Of a stretch of DNA of 64,000 bases, positions 12,301 to 25,473 are shown in pieces. The number at the start of each line of letters is the position of its first letter. The stretch's first letter is position 1. The translations under genes and the position numbers were made by a program. The notes under the pieces were generated by a model. That model was not told the DNA's origin, did not search any database, and saw nothing but the letters and a program-made list of their open reading frames with translations. This stretch comes from Plazaster borealis (Eukaryota; Echinodermata; Asteroidea; Forcipulatida; Labidiasteridae), in assembly GCA_021014325.1 (NCBI GenBank), contig CM037457.1, forward strand, positions 7,298,721 to 7,362,720, written 5' to 3'.

Positions 12301-15300
12301 CGTTCCCCCTAAACAGTTTCAGTGACTAGGTTCCCCCCTAAACATTTTCAGTGACTAGGTTTCCCCTAAACAGTTTCAGTGACTAGGTTCCCCCTAAACA
12401 GTTTCAGTGACTAGGTTCCCCCTAAACATTTTCAGTGACTAGGTTTCCCCTAAACATTTTCAGTGACTACGTTCCCCCTAAACAGTTTCAGTGACTAGGT
12501 TTCCCCTAAACATTTTCAGCGACTACGTTCCCCCTAAACTTTTTCAGTGACTAGGTTTCCCCTATACATTTTCACTGACTAGGTTTCCCCTATACATTTT
12601 CAGTGACTAGGTTTCCCCTAAACATTTTCAGTGACTAGGTTTCCCCTATACATTTTCAATGACTAGGTTTTCCCCTAAACATTTTCAGTGACTAGGTTTC
12701 CCCTAAACATTTTCAGTGACTACGTTCCCCCTAAACAGTTTCAGTGACTAGGTTCCCCCTAAACATTTTCAGTGACTAGGTTTCCCCTAAACATTTTCAG
12801 TGACTAGGTTCCCCCCTAAACAGTTTCAGTGACTAGGTTCCCCCTAAACATTTTCAGTGACTAGGTTTTCCCTAAACATTTTCAGTGACTACGTTCCCCC
12901 TCAACAGTTTCAGTGACTAGGTTCCCCCTAAACATTTTCAATGACTAGGTTTTCCCCTAAACATTTTCAGTGACTACGTTCCCCCTAAACATTTTCAGTG
13001 ACAAGGTTTCCCCTAAACATTTTCAGTGACTACGATCCCCCTAAACAGTTTCAGTGACTAGGTTTCCCCTAAACATTTTCAGTGACTAGGTTTCCCCTAT
13101 ACATTTTCAGTGACTAGGTTTCCCCTATACATTTTCAGTGACTGCATTCCCCCTAAAATTTTTCAGTGACTAGCCAGCAGGACCTGCAGGTAGTATATCG
13201 TTTTAACAGTCCACCAGCTTTTTCATTAGTACATATTTTACATTATATAGGGATGTTTTTAGCCAGCCAGATGACTTGGAGAGACTTTTGACTGGTCCTC
13301 GGGTGTTTTAACTAGCATTCAGCCAGCAGACCACTGTTAAAGTAGAACCCTGCCTTGTTGCCTTGTACTGACAGGATATATCCAGTATCATTGAGGTGAA
13401 TACGTTTATGGATAATCTCTCTGAGGCTTCAATATACAGTAAATGTTTACAGAAAATCAACTTAACAGGCTCATGTACAAAAGTTCTGTTTGGGCAACTG
13501 TTTTTATTAAAGATGGATATGAACGGTGTTTTCTAAGCAACAAGAATCATTTAGCCTTCTTAACATTGTATGTACGAACCATTTTCAGCAAAAAAAATTA
13601 ATGGTGGAAGTTTGGAATGATAACAAATTCGGGAAAAAAAAAATGTCTCTTACAAGACGAATTTCCGCGGTTTTTCAAAGAAGTTTCAGCATATTGACCG
13701 CTGGCGGCGCTGTGTGAAAAAGCTAATTGTATGTCGTATACCCGTAGAGTCCGTAGAGACGACCTGAACATTGCACTTTGACCTGTACGTATAGCGTATG
13801 CTATCTGCTGTTTTTTTATAAAATAGTCAGGCTAGACTGCATGTCTTTTTATCGCCAAAGATACTTCTATTAAGGAAAAATGCCAGACGAGCTGGGGGCT
13901 GACAGCAGTTCCCCCACAATGCTGTGTTCCTCCCAGGAATCATTATCAGAAAGATCTTCCATCATATTCTGCAAGTTCTTGACGTGTATTTCTCCAAGTG
14001 GTTTATTTATCTCTCGCATCTCAGTCCACGGACCGTATACGTGTGTACGTCGTATACACCTCACGGCATATGAACGTTGTATACGACGTACTAATGTATA
14101 TACTGACTGGCGCAGCGTCCAGATCTCATCCATGGCTGTACGTCATCAAAACCGGTGAAATGTTTTATTTATGATATGTAAATGAAGTGATGACGACACG
14201 CTCATTTCGTGAAACAGCCGGTGCAATGCAACAGATTCATGTCAAATTATTGTCTTTTTAAAGACATGTCTGAAATTTTGAAACTTTGTGTAAGTGAAAC
14301 TTAGGTCTTTATTACACTCCAGCAAACATGAATTTAAACATGCAGCATGTTTTTTATCTTGTTCATGTCCATCTTTAAATAACAGAAATTATCCAAATGC
14401 AACTTTCAAATTTCATAATGAATAGTTCTCTTGCAAATTGAAATTGAAGCATTTGGAGTATGGTCATCAGAAGAAAAACAATATTAAATGTTGAACATGC
14501 TCCATTTTCCAAAAGCAATACATACGAAACTAGCATATCGGAAGGAAATACATTGACTATACCACACCTGATTCCATTGACATTTGTAGACAAACATCTA
14601 TAGCACTTGTCACCAAAGCTTTGTTAGTCATCTTTAAGAAGGGAGTTACTACTTGGGTAGCTTGATATCCAAGAAACAACTCCTTAGCTGATTCTTCCTT
14701 TAAGTCTGTCCTCAAAACATCAAACACCAAGGCTAAGACATCAACTGACAATTTCAAAATAATCATATTTCACATATCAGTACAAGAAGGTAAAAACCCC
14801 CAAATTACACATACATTAAATTTACTGTTGGTTTCATTTAAATTTTCAGGAACTTTGGAAACAGATTTCACTGTTTTCCCCCCAGTTGAACGTCCCAACC
14901 CTAATGTGGATTGGGTTTTCAGTCTCTACCTGTTTAATTGGATTTTCCCTATTTGGGGTTTCTTCCCACATCTAAAACTGAACATTTCTTCATTGTCTTC
15001 TCTACAAAGGTATCTTCAGGCCTACGGGTTACAGTGTCAGTCACTTATGGGGATCCATTGGTTTCATTACCAAAGCCATTTAAAATAAATAAATAAATAA
15101 ATAAATAAATAAATACAATCTGTAAGTTTGTAAACAGAGAGGGTGTGTTCATACAAGACACATATTTTAAGACTGTGTTCCGTAAAACACAGAAATCTTC
15201 CACATACTTTGAGACTCTGGTACACGTCCAACACAAGAAAGCAATGACACTCAAATATTTAACCAGTTCACTTTGGAATAAAAAAATCCTTTTCCAGTTA

Positions 15301-18300
15301 CCCGTGCCAGATTTTGTTCAGTCAAAAAGCAACCTTTTTTTAGCCATTGATATTTTGTTTCGTCAATGAAACTCAGTTTGAACACCAATATAAAGATATT
15401 TGCTCATAGACATTTACATATTTTAATACTCAGTATGTTTTTTTACGGTAATGTTTCTGAAGCACAATCAGACCTTTGGAAAGCCGTTGTGTAACGGCCA
15501 ATCATAAGACCAAAGATAGCATCTTGGAGATAGATGAAAGGCCTTATGACAATGCACTATAATCCATCTTTACAAAATCTTGGCTGGTATGTGAAAGAAA
15601 CAGGTCGTTGATAAAGGCATTAGGCAAAAATCCATGCAAAGAGTTAATCCGTTTATTGGTTGCCATGAACCCAAGGACTCCGTGAAACAGTTGCCTGTGT
15701 ACGCACAATCTGCTACAGTGTCTCACCACACGTGGTATGTTGACATGACCACCACCAATAAGCACAGAAACTTGAATGCCAGTTTATAAGCCTGCCACTG
15801 TGTGTTGCATAAGAGTTCTGCATGTTATTGGGTCCTCCGAAGTGAACTGGGCCTAATTTCATGGCTCTGCTTACTGCGGAGTTCTGCGCTTACAGCCCAT
15901 AGAAATATGTACTTCACAGGTCAATGTAAGCATAGAATTCTGTGGTAACCAGAGCCATGAAATTGGACCCTGGTTAATAGAATCTGTGCTCTTATCCTGT
16001 TACAGTGTCTCATATATCAATGAGGGTAATGTAACACATACCTTGAGAGAGAGTCTTCAGAATAATAAGACATGATAGCAATCTGATGTGGAGATTGGGA
16101 CTTCTGAAGAAAATAGCTGCTTTGGGTTTCTCATGTAAACCATCTTGAATCTTGACATCTTGTATACCAACAGCAAATCGTACTGTAGTGGGTTTATATA
16201 GTTCTTCACCAAGGCGACGGTACGTTGAAGACAAAGGGTTACGTTGCTGATAAAGGTTCAATGATAAAAAACTTTTTTTACTAAGCCCTTTGACTTCTTT
16301 AGAATAAAGTGAATGCTCAAATGTTGATTTCCTTGGACTAAAGAGTGTTTACTATCACATGATTCATGGCAAGCTTTTGAGTAGCTATCCATCAGCCAGT
16401 AGTAAACATCCAGACAATTTCTAATGTCACAAGGGTACCATGTTTTGTCAAATTAAAGAAATACTACGGATTTCCCCTTTAAACAGTACATGTATCTTGT
16501 ATAGCTATATTTAATCTGTGGCCACACTGTGCAAGAAACACCACACAAGCCCCTACACTCTCACGATAAGAGAACTGGGTTTTTTATTAGGTGCTTCACA
16601 ACACAAAGGACCAAGGGTTTTATATCCCATTCAAATTACAAAGCAAATTATGGTCAAGTGTCTTAATCAAGAACACAAAATGTCAAGACCAGGACGCGAA
16701 TCCACACTCTGCTCTAACTATACCATAACATCAGTCTTATGCACGAGTGACAATTGTTTGTTATTTTCTGGAAATTAAAAATGGAAGCCCCAGATACCCA
16801 AATTTATACAATTGAAACTGAAAATAAAAAAGACTGTGCCCATTAAAGAACCCAAATTCATCTGTACCGTCAAGATTGTGTCAACCATGGTATTTGTGAT
16901 AGTGTCAAAATAGTTTGATTTTGTAACAAATTTTTCAATTATGATGATTTTGACACTAGGTCTGCTGCTCGGGTCGTTTTGACAATCTTTACTAGTTGTC
17001 CGTATGGGCTGTGCGTCCATCCCTTTGTGTCAGGGTTATTAGGATTGGTGTTTTGCTTTATACTTACATGTAGCTGTTCGCAACTTTTTATTGTATGTTT
17101 TCATCCTTTCCTTTTATGGCGGTTTTGTTTCAAATAAATAAATAAATCTCATTAAATAACATGATAAACAATGTAATACCTGAAGTACTTGAGATTGGTC
17201 TAGGTGCACTAATGACCAATGTATGAACTGAAGGCACGGTAGATGTATTTTGGAACTGGAAGGTGGTAGACAGTGAAGAACCTCCACAATGGATGGCAAT
17301 ATCTAAAGGGAAAAGAAGATGCATTGTCAAGAGCTTGAAGGAATCAACACTTCCAAATTACTGAACAATCTTACTAAACAAAATGCATTGAAAATGGGTA
17401 GCAAGATTGATACTTATTTAATTAAAACAAACATATTTTCCACAAAACCAATATTGTCCTTCACCATCTGTGCATCCAAAGCTAAATTGTTATGAGATGG
17501 GGAAAATACATGGATGTGACATCACATCTTTTGTGTTCAGAACTCACCACGCCTCAAATTCAGAAGTATGTCTATTCACATTTCATTTTCTACAAGTCCG
17601 CGTTAACAAACATGGTTGCACACACCCATGGTTAGTATACATGTTTTTACCTTTGTGCAACGTTCCTTTGTCAGTGCAGGTGTAGGTAACGTTATGAGAG
17701 GTTGTTTAATACAATCCACTGTCATGGTATTTCTGAGATGTACTTCACTGAGCCATTCCAACAAAACACCCAGGACATCATAGACTGCTGCAGACTGCTG
17801 TACAGTATAATATAAATCAATTCTACATTCATATCTAAAAGGATTATAAATCCCCATTATTCATACTGGTGGAGGTCTCCTCAAACGCATTCAGCAAATT
17901 GTAAAAGCTTTTGGTAAAGAGCTGTATGCTTTTCTCAAGAAACTGTCAGCCAAATCTTTATTCAACTGAAAAGTTATAAAAGCAATACACATTGGTAAAA
18001 CGTGAACATTTGATCATGCATGCAATAGACTAACTTTCAATCAATAGAAACTTTCAGTGGTTCCATTTGTTTCACATCTGTGCCTAAAACATGACACTTT
18101 TAGAGAGTCTTTTACCCATGGCTTACACCCCATTTACTTGCTACCTTTGTACTATGTTTAGCCTGTCCAGCTGATTACCTTTGTACTATTTTAGCCTGTC
18201 CAGCTGATTACCTTTGTACTATTTTAGCCTGCCCAGCTGATTACCTTAGTACTATGTTTAGCCTGTCCGGCTGATTACCTTTGTACTATGTTTAGCCTGT

Positions 18301-21300
18301 CCAGCTAATTACCTTAGTACTATGTTCAGCCTGCCCAGCTGATTACCTTAGTACTATGTTTAGCCTGCCCAGCTGATTACCTTTGTACTATGTTTAGCCT
18401 ATCCAGCTGATTACCTTTGTACTGTTTAGCCTGTCCAGCTGATTACCTTTGTACTATGTTTAGCCTGCCCAGCTAATTACCTTAGTACTATGTTTAGCCT
18501 GCCCAGCTGATTACCTTAGTACTATTTTTAGCCTGCCCAGCTGATTACCTTAGTACTATGTTTAGCCTGCCCAGCTGATTACCTTAGTACTATGTTTAGC
18601 CTGCCCAGCTGATTACCTTTGTACTATGTTTAGCCTGTCCAGCTGATTACCTTTGTACTGTTTAGCCTGCCCAGCTGATTACCTTTGTAATATGTTTAGC
18701 CTGTCTAGCTAATTACCTTAGTACTATGTGTAGCCTGTCTAGCTATTTACCTTAGTACTATGTTTAGCCTGTCCAGCTGATTACCTTTGTAATATGTTTA
18801 GCCTGTCTAGCTAATTACCTTAGTACTATGTGTAGCCTGTCTAGCTAATTACCTAAGTACTATGTTTAGCCTGTCCAGCTGATTACCTTAGTACTATGTT
18901 TAGCCTGCCCAGCTGATTACCTTTGTACTATGTTTAGCCTGTCTAGCTAATTACCTTAGTACTATGTTTAGCCTGCCCAGCTGATTACCTTTGTACTATG
19001 TTTAGCCTGCCCAGCTGATTACCTTAGTACTATGTTTAGCCTGTCCAGCTGATTACCTTTGTACTATTTTAGCCTGCCCAGCTGAATACCTTAGTACTAT
19101 TTTTAGCCTGCCCAGCTGATTACCTTTGTACTATGTTTAGCCTGTCCAGCTGATTACCTTTGTACTATGTTTAGCCTGTCCAGCTAATTACCTTAGTACT
19201 ATGTTTAGCCTGCCCAGCTGATTACCTTTGTACTATGTTTAGCCTGCCCAGCTCATTACCTTAGTACTATGTTTAGCCTGCCCAGCTGATTACCTTTGTA
19301 CTGTTTAGCCTGTCCAGCTGATTACCTTTGTACTACGTTTAGCCTGCCCAGCTGATTACCTTTGTACTATGTTTAGCCTGTCCAGCTAATTAGCTTAGTA
19401 CTATGTTTAGCCTGCCCAGCTGATTACCTTTGTACTGTTTAGCCTGTCCAGCTGATTACCTTTGTACTGTGTTTAGCCTGTCCAGCTAATTACCTTAGTA
19501 CTATGTTTAGCCTGCCCAGCTGATTACCTTTGTACTATGTTTAGCCTGTCCAGCTAATTACCTTAGTACTATGTTTGGCCTGCCCAGCTGATTACCTTTG
19601 TACTATGTTTAGCCTGCCCAGCTGATTACCTTAGTACTATGTTTAGCCTGCCCAGCTAATCACCTTAGTACTATGTTTAGCCTGCCCAGCTGATTACCTT
19701 TGTACTATGTTTAGCCTGCCCAGCTGATTACCTTAGTACTATGTTTAGCCTGTCCAGCTGATTACCTTTGTACTATGTTTAGCCTGCCCAGCTGATTACC
19801 TTTGTACTATGTTTAGCCTGTCCAGCTGATTACCTTAGTACTATGTTTAGCCTGCCCAGCTGATTACCTTTGTACTATGTTTAGCCTGTCCAGCTGATTA
19901 CCTTAGTACTATGTTTAGCCTGTCCAGCTGATTACCTTTGTACTATGTTTAGCCTGCCCAGCTGATTACCTTTGTACTATGTTTAGCCTGTCCAGCTGAT
20001 TACCTTAGTACTATGTTTAGCCTGCCCAGCTGATTACCTTTGTACTATGTTTAGCCTGCCCAGCTGATTACCTTAGTACTATGTTTAGCCTGTCCAGCTG
20101 ATTACCTTTGTACTATGTTTAGCCTGCCCAGCTGATTACCTTTGTACTATGTTTAGCCTGTCCAGCTGATTACCTTTGTACTATGTTTAGCCTGCCCAGC
20201 TGATTACCTTTGTACTATGTTTAGCCTGCCCAGCTGATTACCTTAGTACTATGTTTAGCCTGTCCAGCTGATTACCTTTGTACTGTTAAGCCTGTCCAGC
20301 TGATTACCTTTGTACTATGTTTAGCCTGTCCAGCTGATTACCTTTGTACTGTTTAGCCTGTCCAGCTGATTACCTTAGTACTATGTTTAGCCTGCCCAGC
20401 TGATTACCTTAGTACTATGTTTAGCCTGTCCAGCTGATTACCTTTGTACTGTTTAGCCTGTCCAGCTGATTACCTTAGGACTATGTTTAGCCTGCCCAGC
20501 TGATTACCTTTGTACTATGTTTAGCCTGTCCAGCTGATTACCTTTGTACTATATTTAGCCTGTCCAGCTGATTACCTTTGTACTATGTTTAGCCTGCCCA
20601 GCTGATTACCTTAGTACTATGTTTAGCCTGTCCAGCTGATTACCTTTGTACTATGTTTAGCCTGTCCAGCTGATTACCTTTGTACTGTTTAGCCTGTCCA
20701 GCTGATTACCTTAGTACTATGTTTAGCCTGCCCAGCTGATTACCTTTGTACTGTTTAGCCTGTCCAGCTGATTACCTTTGTACTATGTTTAGCCTGTCCA
20801 GCTGATTACCTTAGTACTATGTTTAGCCTGTCCAGCTGATTACCTTTGTACTGTTTAGCCTGTCCAGCTGATTACCTTTGTACTATGTTTAGCCTGTCCA
20901 GCTGATTACCTTTGTACTATGTTTAGCCTGTCCAGCTGATTACCTTAGTACTATGTTTAGCCTGTCCAGCTGATTACCTTTGTACTGTTTAGCCTGTCCA
21001 GCTGATTACCTTTGTACTATGTTTAGCCTGTCCAGCTAATTACCTTAGTACTATGTTTAGCCTGCCCAGCTGATTACCTTAGTACTATGTTTAGCCTGTC
21101 CAGCTGATTACCTTTGTACTATGTTTAGCCTGTCCAGCTGATTACCTTTGTACTGTTTAGCCTGTCCAGCTGATTACCTTAGTACTGTGTTTAGCCTGTC
21201 CAGCTGATTACCTTTGTACTATGTTTAGCCTGCCCAGCTGATTACCTTAGTACTATGTTTAGCCTGTCCAGCTGATTACCTTTGTACTATGTTTAGCTTG

Positions 21301-24300
21301 TCCAGCTGATTACCTTTGTACTATGTTTAGCCTGCCCAGCTTATTACCTTAGTACTATGTTTAGCCTGCCCAGCTGATTACCTTAGTACTATGTTTAGCC
21401 TGTCCAGCTGATTACCTTTGTACTATGTTTAGCCTGTCCAGCTGATTACCTTAGTACTGTGTTTAGCCTGTCCAGCTGATTACCTTAGTACTATGTTTAG
21501 CCTGCCCAGCTGATTACCTTAGTACTATGTTTAGCCTGCCCAGCTGATTACCTTAGTACTGTTTAGCTTGTCCAGCTGATTACCTTTGTACTATGTTTAG
21601 CCTGCCCAGCTTATTACCTTAGTACTATGTTTAGCCTGCCCAGCTGATTACCTTAGTACTATGTTTAGCCTGTCCAGCTGATTACCTTTGTACTATGTTT
21701 AGCCTGCCCAGCTGATTACCTTTGTACTATGTTTAGCCTGTCCAGCTGATTACCTTAGTACTATGTTTAGCCTGCCCAGCTGATTACCTTTGTACTATGT
21801 TTAGCCTGTCCAGCTGATTACCTTAGTACTATGTTTAGCCTGTCCAGCTGATTACCTTTGTACTATGTTTAGCCTGCCCAGCTGATTACCTTTGTACTAT
21901 GTTTAGCCTGTCCAGCTGATTACCTTAGTACTATGTTTAGCCTGCCCAGCTGATTACCTTTGTACTATGTTTAGCCTGCCCAGCTGATTACCTTAGTACT
22001 ATGTTTAGCCTGTCCAGCTGATTACCTTTGTACTATGTTTAGCCTGCCCAGCTGATTACCTTTGTACTATGTTTAGCCTGTCCAGCTGATTACCTTTGTA
22101 CTATGTTTAGCCTGCCCAGCTGATTACCTTTGTACTATGTTTAGCCTGCCCAGCTGATTACCTTAGTACTATGTTTAGCCTGTCCAGCTGATTACCTTTG
22201 TACTATGTTTAGCCTGCCCAGCTGATTACCTTTGTACTATGTTTAGCCTGCCCAGCTGATTACCTTTGTACTATGTTTAGCCTGTCCAGCTGATTACCTT
22301 TGTACTATGTTTAGCCTGCCCAGCTGATTACCTTTGTACTATGTTTAGCCTGCCCAGCTGATTACCTTAGTACTATGTTTAGCCTGTCCAGCTGATTACC
22401 TTTGTACTGTTAAGCCTGTCCAGCTGATTACCTTTGTACTATGTTTAGCCTGTCCAGCTGATTACCTTTGTACTGTTTAGCCTGTCCAGCTGATTACCTT
22501 AGTACTATGTTTAGCCTGCCCAGCTGATTACCTTAGTACTATGTTTAGCCTGTCCAGCTGATTACCTTTGTACTGTTTAGCCTGTCCAGCTGATTACCTT
22601 AGGACTATGTTTAGCCTGCCCAGCTGATTACCTTTGTACTATGTTTAGCCTGTCCAGCTGATTACCTTTGTACTATATTTAGCCTGTCCAGCTGATTACC
22701 TTTGTACTATGTTTAGCCTGCCCAGCTGATTACCTTAGTACTATGTTTAGCCTGTCCAGCTGATTACCTTTGTACTATGTTTAGCCTGTCCAGCTGATTA
22801 CCTTTGTACTGTTTAGCCTGTCCAGCTGATTACCTTAGTACTATGTTTAGCCTGCCCAGCTGATTACCTTTGTACTGTTTAGCCTGTCCAGCTGATTACC
22901 TTTGTACTATGTTTAGCCTGTCCAGCTGATTACCTTAGTACTATGTTTAGCCTGTCCAGCTGATTACCTTTGTACTGTTTAGCCTGTCCAGCTGATTACC
23001 TTTGTACTATGTTTAGCCTGTCCAGCTGATTACCTTTGTACTATGTTTAGCCTGTCCAGCTGATTACCTTAGTACTATGTTTAGCCTGTCCAGCTGATTA
23101 CCTTTGTACTGTTTAGCCTGTCCAGCTGATTACCTTTGTACTATGTTTAGCCTGTCCAGCTAATTACCTTAGTACTATGTTTAGCCTGCCCAGCTGATTA
23201 CCTTAGTACTATGTTTAGCCTGTCCAGCTGATTACCTTTGTACTATGTTTAGCCTGTCCAGCTGATTACCTTTGTACTGTTTAGCCTGTCCAGCTGATTA
23301 CCTTAGTACTGTGTTTAGCCTGTCCAGCTGATTACCTTTGTACTATGTTTAGCCTGCCCAGCTGATTACCTTAGTACTATGTTTAGCCTGTCCAGCTGAT
23401 TACCTTTGTACTATGTTTAGCTTGTCCAGCTGATTACCTTTGTACTATGTTTAGCCTGCCCAGCTTATTACCTTAGTACTATGTTTAGCCTGCCCAGCTG
23501 ATTACCTTAGTACTATGTTTAGCCTGTCCAGCTGATTACCTTTGTACTATGTTTAGCCTGTCCAGCTGATTACCTTAGTACTGTGTTTAGCCTGTCCAGC
23601 TGATTACCTTAGTACTATGTTTAGCCTGCCCAGCTGATTACCTTAGTACTATGTTTAGCCTGCCCAGCTGATTACCTTAGTACTGTTTAGCTTGTCCAGC
23701 TGATTACCTTTGTACTATGTTTAGCCTGCCCAGCTTATTACCTTAGTACTATGTTTAGCCTGCCCAGCTGATTACCTTAGTACTATGTTTAGCCTGTCCA
23801 GCTGATTACCTTTGTACTATGTTTAGCCTGTCCAGCTGATTACCTTAGTACTGTGTTTAGCCTGTCCAGCTGATTACCTTAGTACTATGTTTAGCCTGCC
23901 CAGCTGATTACCTTTGTACTATGTTTAGCCTGTCCAGCTGATTACCTTAGTACTATGTTTAGCCTGTCCAGCTGATTTGCTTGCATCTGTGTTGTCTTTG
24001 GCCAACAGTTGTTGCCTAGATTCAGCTTTAGCCTTTAGTGAGACACTATCCAGCTCCTTCTGTCGTGCGCTTAGTTCTTGTTTTCTCTGCAGGTTTGCCA
24101 AGCGACTCTGGACGTTCACAGCTTGAGATTCCAGCCTCTTGTTCTGCTCCTGAATTTCAGACAACTGAAAGGAAAATTGGTTGAATTTATTTGTTTTGTA
24201 GTAATAGATTTACTTTTAAGTGGTTCAATTAGAATATCTATCTCCGATTAAAATGATCAGATATGTTAAGTACAGCTCTATTACAGTACAGCTTTATTGA

Positions 24301-25434
24301 CAGTGTTACCCACTGTATTACAATCTCAAGGATAATGATTCATCCTCAAATAGTTGATCCTTGACAATAATAATAGCGAACATTTATAACGCGCCATGTC
24401 TGTCAGACTTGACACTCCTGGCGCGAGACTACAAATTTTTCCTGCTTGGTTTATGTGGAGCTACGTTTGAAGTATGAGGCCTAGTCATTTATAGCACCAT
24501 GCAATGGTTTACAAGGTGCTGTGGCGCAATATATGCTGCCGATCAGACCAGGAACACCGGGGCGAACCCCTTCTCTTTACGATAAGTGCACTGGGTTCTT
24601 TTACGTGCATTACACAATACATGGGACCAACGGCTTTACGTCCCATCCGAAGGACGAAGCATGTGGTTAAGTGTCTTGCTTAAGGACACAAGTGTCACGA
24701 CTGGGATTCGAACCCACACTCTGCTGAACAGAAACACCTTTCACTTAAGTCTAAAGCACCCCGCTAACTTAAGTGGGGCGCTTAAGTAGCTATTCACAAA
24801 ACATCTAAGTACCCCACTTATCTTAGTACCCCACTTAAATCTAAAAAAGTTAAGTTGTTTAGATCAAGTCAGTGCACATGCGCACAAAACATACGTCATC
24901 AATGGTTACTATGATGACTCGGACGCAATCAATCAATCAATTATTGTCAAACCCTAAAGGCTAGAATGGTAACACACTTTCGCTCAGTGAATAACAAAGT
25001 TTTTGTTACGCGTCTGAGAAGGAGAAGTTGGTTCTCATAAATGAGTGGGAAAAGAGGGAAAATGTCCTCCGTCCAAAGTTTTCTTCTCAGATAAGATCAC
25101 AAGTAAAGCATGAAGCATAGAGGCACATTGCTGATGCCTTAAACGCACAATTTCCGTCGGTGCAGCAGGGACGTCAGTGAGCCGCAAAAGAAGTGCCAGA
25201 ACATGATTAGTAAGATCAAAGAAGAAGCTTCAAAGCATCGAAAGGAGTCAGTGAAAACTGGTTTGAAATACTGAATATTATTTTTAATTGTTTACAACAT
25301 TTGAATATAGCATTTCATAAATAAATGTATTAAAAATAATAATAATAATAATAAATAAATATATGAATAACAAAATAAATAAATAAATAAATGAATGAAA
25401 GAAGGGATGAAAACAAATCAAAAATAAAATACAA

Positions 25435-25473
<39 letters not shown>

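Noticed and set aside
13870..14158. Overlapping 87- and 92-codon frames on opposite strands
   Set aside because: They lie in CCDC138 intron 10 over a CGTATAC hairpin patch, do not fit the phase of the neighbouring exons, and match no known part of the protein.
18143..23976. CRISPR array
   Set aside because: Units are contiguous with no unique spacers, and the genome is clearly metazoan; it is a minisatellite.
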